The notes under the pieces are model-generated. The model was not told where the DNA came from. It did not search any database and was given only the letters and a program-made list of their open reading frames with translations. A program made the translations under genes and the position numbers. Below are positions 29,423-39,507 of a stretch of 64,000 nucleotides of DNA, one piece after another. The DNA is from Deltaproteobacteria bacterium. GTDB lineage: Bacteria; Chloroflexota; Dehalococcoidia; Dehalococcoidales; BS750m-G39. How positions within the stretch are numbered: the stretch's first letter is position 1; every line of letters starts with the position of its first letter. Location of the stretch: contig JAUVYB010000004.1 of the NCBI GenBank assembly GCA_030603275.1, positions 23,778 to 87,777 of the forward strand. The letters are read 5' to 3'.

Positions 29423-30267
29423 GAAAAATCGGCATTTTAGTCGGCTTGAGCTTAATACTGGTAGCGGGCCTGGCCACCGCCGGCTACGCCTGGGCGTCTC
29501 CATCCGAGAATTTCAACGAGCTAAACGGCGACGTCTTTGACGACTGGGAGGTATGCCGCACCCGCGCCTTCGGCGAGGACGGCTTTTACCAGGTATCGGA
29601 GGCCACCTTCCGCCCGGTGATAGCCTTCGAGAGCCTGGGCGAGAACGCGGCCACGGCCTACCGCCTGGGGGAGCAGTTTGCCGGCGAGTACACCAACCGT
29701 AACCAGAGGGCGGAGGCGATATTCAGCTTCGTGCGGGACCGGGTGAGGTACACCAGCGATATCGACCAGTTTGACCACGAGGAGTTCGCCCAGAATGCCG
29801 ATGAGCTGGCGGCTATACTTGAGGGGGGCGGGGCCGGCTACGGCGACTGCGAGGATAGCGCCGTACTGCTGGCAGTGATGTATAAGGGGGCGGGATACCG
29901 TTCGGCGATAGTCATCGGCGAGGGGCACACCGCCACCATGGTCCACCTGCCCGACTACGATACGGCGCCGGTGCTGTTCGAGGTGGACGGTGAGCCGGGC
30001 TGGGTCTGGGCCGAGGCTACAGGGCGGAATAACCCGCTGGGCTGGACAGCCAAGGAATTCGTCGGGGTTACCCTGGCGGCCTACGAAATAACCGAAGAAG
30101 CGATAGTCCCCGCGGAACCGACGGCACCACCTTTGATCGCAGTTTCCCAAGGCGGAGGCGGCAGTAGCAGCGGTGGCTTCCCCACCCGCTATTCCTTCTT
30201 CGGGATAATTTTCCTGTTATGGATAGTCCCCTCTTTGTTCAGGAAAAAACGGCGGCGCGCCCGCTAG
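29419..30267 (+). CDS. Transglutaminase-like protein with signal peptide and C-terminal TM
   Basis: YGDCEDSAVLLAVMYKGAGY, EGHTATMVHLP, GWVWAEATG (Cys-His-acid). Confidence 0.82.
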   Translation: MRKIGILVGLSLILVAGLATAGYAWASPSENFNELNGDVFDDWEVCRTRAFGEDGFYQVSEATFRPVIAFESLGENAATAYRLGEQFAGEYTNRNQRAEAIFSFVRDRVRYTSDIDQFDHEEFAQNADELAAILEGGGAGYGDCEDSAVLLAVMYKGAGYRSAIVIGEGHTATMVHLPDYDTAPVLFEVDGEPGWVWAEATGRNNPLGWTAKEFVGVTLAAYEITEEAIVPAEPTAPPLIAVSQGGGGSSSGGFPTRYSFFGIIFLLWIVPSLFRKKRRRAR

Positions 30268-30390
30268 CCATCCACCCCACTTTATAACGAGTGTTTTATT
30301 TCCCACCCTCCCACCCAAAAGAGGTTAGACCTCTCTTACTTCTTTGTTAACCCCACCCCTTTTTAACAGTACTCTTTCTTCCCACCCCCC

Positions 30391-30600
30391 CCCACCCTAC
30401 AGAAGTGATACTTCTATCAATTTCTTTTTAGAGGGTGGGGACAAGGGGGAGATAATCTCTTCCCTCTGGGAGGTGGGGAATGAGAGAGTCTAAGAGGGGC
30501 GAAGCCCCTCTTCTAAAATAATCTTCCCCTTCCCCTTAACAAGGGGAAGGGGATACAGGGGATAGGGTTACCTTAAAATAAAACTAAGCTTGCTCTAGCA
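30391..30600. repeat. Composite repeat (module A copy 3, C-like hairpin, inverted D)
   Basis: cccaccctacagaagtgatacttctatcaatttcttttta; taagaggggcgaagcccctctt; cttccccttccccttaacaaggggaaggggatacaggggatagggtt. Confidence 0.88.
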
Positions 30601-30677
30601 TCAAGCTCCGAGTATAATAGTCCGAGTATAATAGCTTATTGGATTATCGGATTAAGATATAGAGAGCAGGTGCCCAG

Positions 30678-32747
30678 ATGCAAAAACAGGGACTTGAGAA
30701 CATCCGCAACGTCGTTTTGCTATCACACAGCGGCGCCGGTAAGACCTCGGCCGCCGAGGCCATGCTGTTTACCGCCGGCGCCATCAAGCGCCTGGGCAAG
30801 ACTGATGACGGCAGTACCACCTCGGACTACGAGCCCGACGAGGTAAAGCGCCAGATAAGCATAAACCTGTCTGTTCTCCCCTGCCAGTGGCAGGATACCA
30901 AGATTAACCTCCTGGATACCCCCGGCTACGCCGACTTCGTCGGCGAGGTCAATGCGGCCATAAGGGTGGCCGAGGGGGCGGTAATTATGATCTGCGCCGC
31001 CTCCGGGGTTGAGGTGGGTACCGAACAGGCCTGGGCGTACTGCGAGCAGGCGGAGCTGCCCCGCCTAATCTTTGTCAACAAGATGGACCGCGAGAACGCC
31101 GACTTTAATAAAACGGTGGCACAGATTCAGGCCAAGTTCGGCCCCAGGTGCCTGCCGGCGCAGCTGCCCATAGGCGCCCAGGATAAATTCGAGGGCGTGA
31201 TTGACCTGCTAACCATGAAAGCCTATACCGGCACCGAGGGAAAAGAGGCGGAGATTCCCGAATCGCTTGAAAAGCAGGCCGAATCTTACCGGGAGAAGCT
31301 GATAGAAGCGGCCGCCGAGGCCGATGACAAGCTCATCGAGAAGTACCTTGAGGGCGGCGAGCTAAGCCAGGAGGAGTTCAGTAGCGGCCTGCGGCAGGCG
31401 GTGGTAAGCGGCAAGGTGATACCTATCTTTACCGGCTCGGCGCTGAAAAATATCGGCTTCAAGCTGTTTCTTAACGCTATACATGACTACCTGCCTTCGG
31501 CCAAAGAGCGGAAGGTGGTAACTATAAGCGATTCAACCAAAAGCACAGTCGAGCCCAGCGCCGATGCCCCACTGGCGGCTCTAGTATTCAAGACCAGCGC
31601 CGACCCCTACGTGGGCAAGCTCACCTACTTCCGGGTCTATAACGGCGCCATCAGCAGCAACTCCCATGTGTGGAACGCCAACCACAAAGGCGCCGAGCGC
31701 ATCGGGCAGCTATTCGTGCTGAGGGGCAAGAACCAGGAACCGGTGCCCCAGCTGGTGGCGGGGGACATCGGGGCGGTGGCCAAGCTGGCCCTGACCAGCA
31801 CCGGCGATACCCTGAGCGATCAGGACAAGCCGATAAAGATCGCCCCCGTCGAGTTCCCCGAGCCGGCTTTCAGCCTGGGGGTACACCCCAAGACCAAGTC
31901 CGACGTGGACAAGCTGGGCGCGACCCTGACCCGGATGGTCGAGGAAGACCACACCCTCCGCGTGCGCCGCGATACCGACACCAACGAGACGGTTATGTCC
32001 GGAATCGGAGAGTCCCACCTAGAGGTGGCGGCGGAAAAGATGCAGCGCAAGTTCGGCGTGGGGGTGACGCTGGAAACACCCAAAGTCCCCTATAAAGAGA
32101 CGATTACCACCGGCGCCAAGGCCGAATATAAGCATAAGAAGCAGACGGGGGGGCACGGCCAGTACGGGCATGTCAAGCTCGAGCTTGAGCCCCTGCCGCG
32201 GGGCACCGGTAACGAGTTCGCCGCCAAGGTAGTCGGCGGGTCTATACCCCGGAACTATATCCCGGCGGTGGAAAAGGGCGTCAATGAAGCCTTTAAAGAA
32301 GGTGTTCTGGCTCACTACCCGATTGCCGACCTTAAGGCCACCGTCTACGACGGCGGCTTCCACCCGGTTGATTCATCGGAAATATGCTTCAAGATTGCCG
32401 GGGCCGGGGCGCTAAAGAAAGGGTTAACCGAGGGGCAGCCTATCCTGCTCGAGCCGATAATTGATATCACCATTACCGTCCCCGAGGAGTTCACCGGCGA
32501 TATCATCGGCGACCTTAACACCAAGCGGGCGCGGGTGCAGGGGATGAACCCGGGGGGAGGCATCAACATTATTGAGGCCCAGGTGCCGCTGGCCGAGGTC
32601 CTGCGCTACGCCATAGACCTGAAATCGATAACACAGGGGCGGGGCAGCTACAAGATGGCCTTCAGCCGCTACGAAGAGGTGCCGGCCCACGTCGCCCAGA
32701 AGATTATCGCCGAACGTGAAGCCGAGAGGCAGGCGGAGAAGGCTTAG
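30678..32747 (+). CDS. Elongation factor G-like GTPase (EF-G paralog type)
   Basis: NVVLLSHSGAGKTSAAEAML, LLDTPGYADFVGEV, FVNKMDRENADF; full EF-G length. Confidence 0.93.
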   Translation: MQKQGLENIRNVVLLSHSGAGKTSAAEAMLFTAGAIKRLGKTDDGSTTSDYEPDEVKRQISINLSVLPCQWQDTKINLLDTPGYADFVGEVNAAIRVAEGAVIMICAASGVEVGTEQAWAYCEQAELPRLIFVNKMDRENADFNKTVAQIQAKFGPRCLPAQLPIGAQDKFEGVIDLLTMKAYTGTEGKEAEIPESLEKQAESYREKLIEAAAEADDKLIEKYLEGGELSQEEFSSGLRQAVVSGKVIPIFTGSALKNIGFKLFLNAIHDYLPSAKERKVVTISDSTKSTVEPSADAPLAALVFKTSADPYVGKLTYFRVYNGAISSNSHVWNANHKGAERIGQLFVLRGKNQEPVPQLVAGDIGAVAKLALTSTGDTLSDQDKPIKIAPVEFPEPAFSLGVHPKTKSDVDKLGATLTRMVEEDHTLRVRRDTDTNETVMSGIGESHLEVAAEKMQRKFGVGVTLETPKVPYKETITTGAKAEYKHKKQTGGHGQYGHVKLELEPLPRGTGNEFAAKVVGGSIPRNYIPAVEKGVNEAFKEGVLAHYPIADLKATVYDGGFHPVDSSEICFKIAGAGALKKGLTEGQPILLEPIIDITITVPEEFTGDIIGDLNTKRARVQGMNPGGGINIIEAQVPLAEVLRYAIDLKSITQGRGSYKMAFSRYEEVPAHVAQKIIAEREAERQAEKA

Positions 32748-33634
32748 GTAGCCCTTATCTCCTGCCGCATGAAGACCACATAGCTGACGGCGAAGCAGAT
32801 AACGGTCAGGCATATTAAGGCGGTGAGTTGCGGCCAGACAAGAATCAGGCTCTGGTCTAAGGAGAGAGGCCTGAGCAGCATTCCCGTTGTATCGCTGACG
32901 GTTAATATTCCCAAGCCCCTGAATAACGGGTCAAGCAACGCAGCAGTAGCCTCGGCAAACAACCAGTAGGGGGAAATCCGCAGCAACATCAGGGACGTCC
33001 CTATAGAGTCGGTTACGGCGGGCACTACAAAACTAACGTAAGGGTTAAAAACGGGGTTACCAATCAATATCCAGATGGCGAGCGGGCACAGCAGGGAGAC
33101 AGCCAGGCTGCGGAATAAAATGGAGAAAAGGATGGCCAGCCCCATCCAGAAGGCTCCGTAGATAACGACAGCGACGAAGTAGATAAAGAGCCGGATGATT
33201 TCCTCGGCGGCCGGCGGCACGCCGATCATCCTCAGACCATAGCCTGCAACCAGCAACATGGCAGCGAATATCATGATGGCCAGAGTAATCATACCGGCCA
33301 GGAATTTTCCGTTAATGACGCTATCCCTGTAGATAGGCTGGGACAGGATTCGATTTAGAGTGCCGGTGGAACGCTCGTTGTTTATAGCATCAAAGCCGAG
33401 GGCTATCCCTATTACGGGGACGAGCAGGGCAATAAAGGTGGCCAGTGAAGGTATAGCTCCCCCAACGGTAAAGAGGCCCATAAAAATAAAGCCGCTTTCA
33501 GTGCCTGTCCCGCGAATTCCCTGTTGAGCAGCATAAAGCGCTGCTGCGCTGGCAACAACTACCAAGAGAAATAATATTAAGCACCTTATGCTGGTGAAAT
33601 AGTCTGCCAGTTCTTTCCTGATTATGGTTATCAT
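32744..33634 (-). CDS. ABC-2 type transporter permease
   Basis: MITIIRKELADYFTSIRC... six TM pattern; adjacent to ATPase. Confidence 0.88.
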   Translation of the reverse strand: MITIIRKELADYFTSIRCLILFLLVVVASAAALYAAQQGIRGTGTESGFIFMGLFTVGGAIPSLATFIALLVPVIGIALGFDAINNERSTGTLNRILSQPIYRDSVINGKFLAGMITLAIMIFAAMLLVAGYGLRMIGVPPAAEEIIRLFIYFVAVVIYGAFWMGLAILFSILFRSLAVSLLCPLAIWILIGNPVFNPYVSFVVPAVTDSIGTSLMLLRISPYWLFAEATAALLDPLFRGLGILTVSDTTGMLLRPLSLDQSLILVWPQLTALICLTVICFAVSYVVFMRQEIRAT

Positions 33635-33642
33635 TATTTAAG

Positions 33643-34578
33643 CTAGCCTTCCTGGAAATACCTCTTGTATATATCGTCCAGCGAGAACTCCTGGACCTTC
33701 ATCTGAATCAGGGCGACACCGTTATCCACCACCGCCTTGGAGATTGCCGCCCGCAGGTCGGAATCGGTGGTTACGTGCAGGAAATTACCCTCCGCTTCCA
33801 CGTTGTTAACCCCCTTAATCTTGCCGATGATTTCTACCAGCTGCGGGCTGGCCTCGGCGGTTTCCACCTCTATCCTGTAGCGGCCTCCGGCCAGAGCATC
33901 CCTGCCCAGGTCGTCTAAGGCACCCTCCACCATCAGCTTGCCATTAGCCAATATGGCGATGCTGTGGCATATCCGCTGCACCTCATAGAGGCGGTGGGAG
34001 CACATGACCACGGTGGTATCCATCTTGGGCAGGCCGGCTATAAGGTCCAGTATTTGATTAATCCCCTCCGGGTCAAGGCCGGCGGTAGGCTCGTCAAGGA
34101 TAACCAGCCGGGGCTTCTTGACCAGGACGTCGGCTATGCCTAAGCGCTGCTTCATCCCCCGGGAGAACTTTCTCACGGCGGTGTCCGCCTTCTCCACCAG
34201 TCCCACCTCTTCCAGCACCTGGTCAATCTGGCGTTCAGCTTCTTCGTCACTCATGTTGTTCAGCCAGGCAATAAACCTGAGGTTCTGCCGGGCGGTGAGG
34301 TTCTCATAGAAACCCAGCCTTTCCGGCAGGTAGCCGGTAAGGCGCTTTACCTTGAGCGACTCCCGGGTGGAATCAAAACCGAATACCCGGGCGCTGCCCG
34401 AAGCCGGCTCGGTCAGTCCCAAGAGCATAAGGATGGTGGTGGTCTTACCGGCGCCGTTGGGGCCGAGCAGGCCGAAGACCTCGTTCTCGGCGACGTGGAT
34501 ATTGAGGTGGTCGACCACCGTAGTGCCGTCGTACTTCTTGGTCAGGTCCCGGGTCTCTAAGACTATGTTCTTACCCAT
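33643..34578 (-). CDS. ABC transporter ATP-binding protein
   Basis: GLLGPNGAGKTTTILMLLG, KFSRGMKQRLGIADVLVKKPRLVILDEPTAGLDPEG. Confidence 0.96.
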   Translation of the reverse strand: MGKNIVLETRDLTKKYDGTTVVDHLNIHVAENEVFGLLGPNGAGKTTTILMLLGLTEPASGSARVFGFDSTRESLKVKRLTGYLPERLGFYENLTARQNLRFIAWLNNMSDEEAERQIDQVLEEVGLVEKADTAVRKFSRGMKQRLGIADVLVKKPRLVILDEPTAGLDPEGINQILDLIAGLPKMDTTVVMCSHRLYEVQRICHSIAILANGKLMVEGALDDLGRDALAGGRYRIEVETAEASPQLVEIIGKIKGVNNVEAEGNFLHVTTDSDLRAAISKAVVDNGVALIQMKVQEFSLDDIYKRYFQEG

Positions 34579-34581
34579 GTT

Positions 34582-35454
34582 TTACCGCCGGCTAAATCGC
34601 ATAAAGATGTATACCAGGCCGGCAATCACCAGCACGATGATGGCCACCCCCACCCAGCCCCAGATGGTGGGCGTTTCCACGCTGACCCGAACATCCATAT
34701 CGTCCGAGATTTGCTGGCCCTTGGCGGTGAGGCTGATTTGGTAATCCCCGGCGATGGTCTTGGCCGGCGGCTTTATGTTGACCTCTATGGTCTGGGAACT
34801 TTGGGCAGCTACAGAATCTACCTCACTGGGGGAGAACTCGATAGTCCAACCGGTCGGTTTAGTGGAAGAGAAAACAAAGTCATCAATAGCTGCCGAGCCG
34901 TTGTTCTGCACTTCTATGGAGAAGAAGTTATCCCGTCCCGCCGTAGCCGTGGTGTTATAGCGCTCTTCGGCCGGAACCAGGGACATTATATAGGTGGAGG
35001 TTACCACGGCGGTGAGTTCGATAGTGCCGGTAACTTCACCCGAGGTTGCCTCCACCGTTATCTGGTATTCCCCGGGCTCGGGCAGCAGCCAGTAGGGGGG
35101 AATAACATTAATCAGTATCTTCGTTACCGGAGCGTCCTGAAAGGGCGGAGGCGGCTCAAGCCTGACGTCCAGTATCTGCTTGTCCTTGGGATAGATGGGA
35201 GTAATAGACGTAGTCCAGTCCTGGGGTCCGGTAGCCGCCAGGTCAAAGACACGGGCCTCGGTCCCCCCCGCGTACTGCAGGCCAACTTCAAACTCAAAGC
35301 TGCTGCCGGCGATTCCCGACAGCTTTGAGTAGGTGGTGGTAAGAGTAATCGTTTCGGGAGGGGCTTCCTCCTGGGCTAAGACGGCGGCCGCCGGTGAAAT
35401 GACCAGCAGGCTGACCAGCAGTAAGGATAACCCGACTAAAATTCTTAGCTTCAT
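34582..35454 (-). CDS. NEW3-like domain membrane-anchored protein
   Basis: Signal peptide, NEW3-like beta repeats (GWTIEFSPSEVDSVAAQSSQTIEVNIKPPAKTIAGDYQISLTA), C-terminal TM. Confidence 0.82.
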   Translation of the reverse strand: MKLRILVGLSLLLVSLLVISPAAAVLAQEEAPPETITLTTTYSKLSGIAGSSFEFEVGLQYAGGTEARVFDLAATGPQDWTTSITPIYPKDKQILDVRLEPPPPFQDAPVTKILINVIPPYWLLPEPGEYQITVEATSGEVTGTIELTAVVTSTYIMSLVPAEERYNTTATAGRDNFFSIEVQNNGSAAIDDFVFSSTKPTGWTIEFSPSEVDSVAAQSSQTIEVNIKPPAKTIAGDYQISLTAKGQQISDDMDVRVSVETPTIWGWVGVAIIVLVIAGLVYIFMRFSRR

Positions 35455-35478
35455 GGTATCGCTCCTTATTTACTGTCT

Positions 35479-36477
35479 TTATTTAGCCAGAAGCTCTTTG
35501 AGCTTCTCGGTGAAGGCGGGCACTATCTTTTTCCAGTCGCCCACCACGCCGAAGCGGGCTTCTCTGAATATATTGGCTTCCGCATCTTTATTTATGGCCA
35601 CTATGGTCTTGGCGCTGGAACAGCCGGACATGTGCTGGCTGGAACCGGATAGGGCGACGGCGATGTAAAGTTCGGGGGTGACAATCTTGCCGGTAAGCCC
35701 TATCTGCGCCCCGGCGGGTACCCAGTCGTTATCACAGGGGGGACGGGTAGCGCCTACCGCTCCCTTTAAAAGCCTGGCCAGCTCCTCCAGCTGCTGAAAG
35801 CCTTCGGGGCTGCCGATGCCCCGCCCGCCACCGACCACCACCTCGGCATCCTCCAGCTTTATCCCCTCTACCTCTTCGGGCACCTGCTCTAAAACCTTAG
35901 CCCTTATCGCCGAAGCATCCAGACCGGCGTCAACGGTAACCACTTCCCCTTTTCGGGACTGGTCCGGCGCCAGCGGCGCCATTGCCTTGGGCCGGACGGT
36001 GGCTATCTGGGGAAAGGACCCGGTGATGAAAACGGCCTGGGCGTTGCCGCCGTAGACCGGCTTGGTCTGAAGTAATTTCTTGGAGGATGGGTCAATGGCC
36101 AGCTCCAGGCAGCCCAGAGAGGCGGCCGTGTTGAGCCGGAAAGCCAGCCGGGGGGCCAGGTCGCGGCCGATGGAGGTCTGCCCCATAATTAAAACCTGGG
36201 GCATGGCCTGCCCGGCAACTTTTTCCAGGACCGGGACGTAAGTATCGGTCTGGTAGTCTTTAAGCAGCGGGTCGTCAACGACGTAGACCTTATCGGCGCC
36301 GTAAGCAATGGCCTCCTGAGCTAAATTACCGACGCCGCTGCCGACCAGCACCGCCGCCAGTTCCTGTCCCAGGTCCCCAGCCAGCTTCCTGCCGCCGCCG
36401 AGCAGCTCGGTGGAAATTGACGCCAGCTTGTCTTCTTTAGTCTCACATAAAACCAGAACGCCCTTATTTTCAGCCAT
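35479..36477 (-). CDS. etfA: Electron transfer flavoprotein alpha subunit
   Basis: VVVGGGRGIGSPEGFQQLEELARLLKGAVGATRPPCDNDW..IGLTGKIVTPELYIAVALSGSSQHMSG. Confidence 0.95.
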   Translation of the reverse strand: MAENKGVLVLCETKEDKLASISTELLGGGRKLAGDLGQELAAVLVGSGVGNLAQEAIAYGADKVYVVDDPLLKDYQTDTYVPVLEKVAGQAMPQVLIMGQTSIGRDLAPRLAFRLNTAASLGCLELAIDPSSKKLLQTKPVYGGNAQAVFITGSFPQIATVRPKAMAPLAPDQSRKGEVVTVDAGLDASAIRAKVLEQVPEEVEGIKLEDAEVVVGGGRGIGSPEGFQQLEELARLLKGAVGATRPPCDNDWVPAGAQIGLTGKIVTPELYIAVALSGSSQHMSGCSSAKTIVAINKDAEANIFREARFGVVGDWKKIVPAFTEKLKELLAK

Positions 36478-36529
36478 AATTTAACTCCTTACCTATAGCA
36501 AAAGAATATTAAAAACTGGTTAAGAACTC

Positions 36530-37330
36530 CTATAATGCCTTAACTTCCCGCAGTTTTACCGCCAGGTTGGCCGCCGCTTCCTCCGGACCCTCTCCCTCGA
36601 TTATCTCGCACTTGCCCTCGCGGACCGGCTGGAATAATTTATGCAGCTTGGTGTGCCGGCCACTGGCGCCTATCTGAGCAGCCTCAACGCCGATATCGGC
36701 CGGCTTCCAGACCACCGGCTCCTTTTTCTTGGCGCCCATAATCCCCTTTATGGTGGGATAGCGGGGCTCGCCAATCTCGTTGCTGGCCGTAATCAGGCAG
36801 GGCAGGGATACCTCGACCACCTCGTAGCCCTCGTCGGTTTTCCTCTGCACCCTGGCCTTGCCGTCGGAGATGTCTATCTTCTCGGCCAGGGTGACGCTGG
36901 GCAGTCCCAGTATCTCGGCAATGCCCGAGCCTACCTGCCCGGCATTCCAGTCCGAAGCCTCACGGCCGCAGAAGATGATATCGTACTCGCCTATCTTCTT
37001 TATGGCCATAGCCAGGGCGTAGGCGGTTGACCAGCTATCGCTCCCGTCGAAGGCCTCATCCTCTAATAAAATAAGCTCGTCAGCCCCCATCGCCAGCGGT
37101 TTCTTGACGATGTCCCGGAGCTGGTTTGAGCCCAGGCTGAGGGCGGTTACCTTGCCCCCTGAGGCATCCTTGACTTTTAGCGCCGCCTCGACGGCATATT
37201 CGGCATAGGGGTCGACTACCGGCGAGACCCCCGCCGGCGGCACCACCTTGTTGCCGGAGGGGTCAATCTTAAAACTGGCGGGGGGTGCCTCGGGGTCAAT
37301 TACTTGCTTGACGCAGACAATCATGTTCAT
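36530..37330 (-). CDS. etfB: Electron transfer flavoprotein beta subunit
   Basis: MNMIVCVKQVIDPEAPPASFKID...YDIIFCGREASDWNAGQVGSGIAEILG. Confidence 0.94.
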   Translation of the reverse strand: MNMIVCVKQVIDPEAPPASFKIDPSGNKVVPPAGVSPVVDPYAEYAVEAALKVKDASGGKVTALSLGSNQLRDIVKKPLAMGADELILLEDEAFDGSDSWSTAYALAMAIKKIGEYDIIFCGREASDWNAGQVGSGIAEILGLPSVTLAEKIDISDGKARVQRKTDEGYEVVEVSLPCLITASNEIGEPRYPTIKGIMGAKKKEPVVWKPADIGVEAAQIGASGRHTKLHKLFQPVREGKCEIIEGEGPEEAAANLAVKLREVKAL

Positions 37331-37388
37331 AACGCCTAATTCCTCCGTTTAAAGCTTAAACCCTGGGGGGAAAACCCAACTAACTAAT

Positions 37389-38255
37389 TTAACAGTGTAG
37401 CGGTTGCCTGTCAAGTTGAACCGGGCCTGCGGATAGGCTTAAAACGACCACCCGGTCGATGCCAGCGAGGTCTGGGATGACCTCTACTTCACCCCCGGGG
37501 AATATGTTATGTAAAATAGCCGTTACCGCTTCCCTCTGCCCCTGCCCTATCTCCAGCAGCATAGAGCCGCCGCTTTTAAGCTTACCCCCTGCCTGCCGGC
37601 AGAGCTGTTCTATACTTTCCGTTCCGTCGGCGCCACCGTCGAGCGCCAGCGGTGGCTCGAACTGCGGGTTTAATTCCGATTTCCTGACATAGGGCAGGTT
37701 GGCCACTATTAAATCAACCGGCTCCGGTAACGGCTCAAGCAGGTTGCCCTCCAGAAGGCGGACTCTATCAGAAACGCCGTGTTTACGGCAGTTAAGCCGG
37801 GCTACTTTAAGGGCGGCGGCGGATACATCGGTGGCATAAATTTTAGATTGCGCCAGCGCCAGCGCCAGGCTGATGGCAATGGCCCCGCTGCCGGTGCCGA
37901 TATCGGCGATAGTGAATAAAGGACGGCTTTTAGCTATAGACAGGGCTGTCTCCACCAGCAGCTCGCTCTCCGGGCGGGGGATGAGGACAGCGGGGCTGAC
38001 ATTAAAGTCAAGCCCGTAGAACTCGCGGCGGCCGGTGATATAGGCGGCAGGCTCGCCGTTTAAGCGGCGCTCCAGCAAACGCCGGAAGGTCTGCTCCTGT
38101 TGGGGGGTTAATTCCTCATCCAGTTCCAGATATAGCTGGACCCGGTCTATTTTAAGGGTATGCCGCAGCAGCAGCTCGCCCTCTAATGGGGCATCCTCAA
38201 CATTGTTCTCAACGAGAACGTCCCGGGCGCGGCGGAGGGCCTGTTTAAGGGTCAA
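37389..38255 (-). CDS. prmC: Release factor glutamine methyltransferase
   Basis: NLPYVRKSEL (NPPY-like), IADIGTGSGAIAISLAL; overlaps prfA. Confidence 0.94.
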   Translation of the reverse strand: MTLKQALRRARDVLVENNVEDAPLEGELLLRHTLKIDRVQLYLELDEELTPQQEQTFRRLLERRLNGEPAAYITGRREFYGLDFNVSPAVLIPRPESELLVETALSIAKSRPLFTIADIGTGSGAIAISLALALAQSKIYATDVSAAALKVARLNCRKHGVSDRVRLLEGNLLEPLPEPVDLIVANLPYVRKSELNPQFEPPLALDGGADGTESIEQLCRQAGGKLKSGGSMLLEIGQGQREAVTAILHNIFPGGEVEVIPDLAGIDRVVVLSLSAGPVQLDRQPLHC

Positions 38256-39322
38256 GCCAGCTGCTCCTCCAGCTGTTTTGCCTGCTCGCTGGTGGCCAGG
38301 GTTTCAATGAGCTTATCCAGGTCGCCGTCAAGGATTCGGGGCAGGTTGCGGAAGGTCTGGCCGAGACGGTGGTCGGAGATGCGGTCCTGGGGGAAATTAT
38401 AGGTCCTTATCTTTTCGGCGCGCTTGCCGCTGCCCACCTGGGAACGGCGCTGCTGGGTTATCTCCTGCTCCTGCCTGCTCCGCTCTATATCCAGGAGGCG
38501 GGCGCGGAGCACCGCCATCGCCTTCTTGCGGTTTCTGAGCTGGGAGCGCTCGTCCTGGCAGATGCTGACCAGGCCGGTGGGGAGGTGGGTAATGCGGACG
38601 GCGGTGGCTACCTTGTTTACATTTTGCCCCCCCGCCCCACCGCTGTGGAAAATATCAATTCTAAGGTCTTCCGGGTTGACGTTTATCTCTACCTCGTCGG
38701 CTTCGGGGAGAACAGCCACGGTAGCCGTCGAGGTGTGAATCCTGCCCGAAGACTCGGTGGCCGGCACGCGCTGTACCCGGTGCACCCCCATTTCATACTT
38801 GAGGCGGCTGAAGGCGCCCCTGCCCTTAATCTCAAAGACAATTTCCTTAAAGCCGCCGATGCCGCTCTCGTTGCTGTCAATTATATCCACCGCCCAGCCC
38901 TTGTCCTGGGCATAGCGGGAATACATGCGGAATAGGTCGGCGGCGAAAAGCCCGGCTTCATCGCCACCCGTCCCCGCCCTGATTTCCATTATGATGTCCT
39001 TCTCATCGCTGGGGTCTCTGGGCGTCAGGGCGAGCTTTATCTCTTCAAGCTGGCTTTCCAGCTTTGCCTCCAGCTTTCCTATCTCCTGCCTGACCATAGC
39101 GCTCATGTCTTCCTCCATGGCGCCGTCCAGCATCGCTTTGGTCTCATCAATCTCTCCGGCGGTGGCCCTGTAAGCTCTATATTTGGTCACCAGGTCTTCA
39201 AGGCCCGCCTTCTCCTGAGCCAGCGCCTGCAGCTTATCGTGGTCGGCGGAAACCTCCGGGCTGGCTAGCTGCCGGTCAAGCTCCTGGTAGTGTTTTTCTA
39301 TCTGCTCTAATCTGTCCCACAT
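38252..39322 (-). CDS. prfA: Peptide chain release factor 1
   Basis: MEIRAGTGGDEAGLFAADLFRMY; HSGGAGGQNVNKVATAVRITHLPTG. Confidence 0.96.
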   Translation of the reverse strand: MWDRLEQIEKHYQELDRQLASPEVSADHDKLQALAQEKAGLEDLVTKYRAYRATAGEIDETKAMLDGAMEEDMSAMVRQEIGKLEAKLESQLEEIKLALTPRDPSDEKDIIMEIRAGTGGDEAGLFAADLFRMYSRYAQDKGWAVDIIDSNESGIGGFKEIVFEIKGRGAFSRLKYEMGVHRVQRVPATESSGRIHTSTATVAVLPEADEVEINVNPEDLRIDIFHSGGAGGQNVNKVATAVRITHLPTGLVSICQDERSQLRNRKKAMAVLRARLLDIERSRQEQEITQQRRSQVGSGKRAEKIRTYNFPQDRISDHRLGQTFRNLPRILDGDLDKLIETLATSEQAKQLEEQLA

Positions 39323-39507
39323 GACGATATTCCTACGGGGGAATTATAGCACGGGTATAGCTGGCACTCAAACGGGGGGGCAGAAGGAGAGGGGGCTAGA
39401 CTGATTGATGATGTGGTGGTGGGGTAAAGTAATTTATAGCGATGGACTAGCAGACCGAGGGCTAGGGTTCGAATCCCCCCACTCACCCAACTATTAGGAT
39501 CATATAT

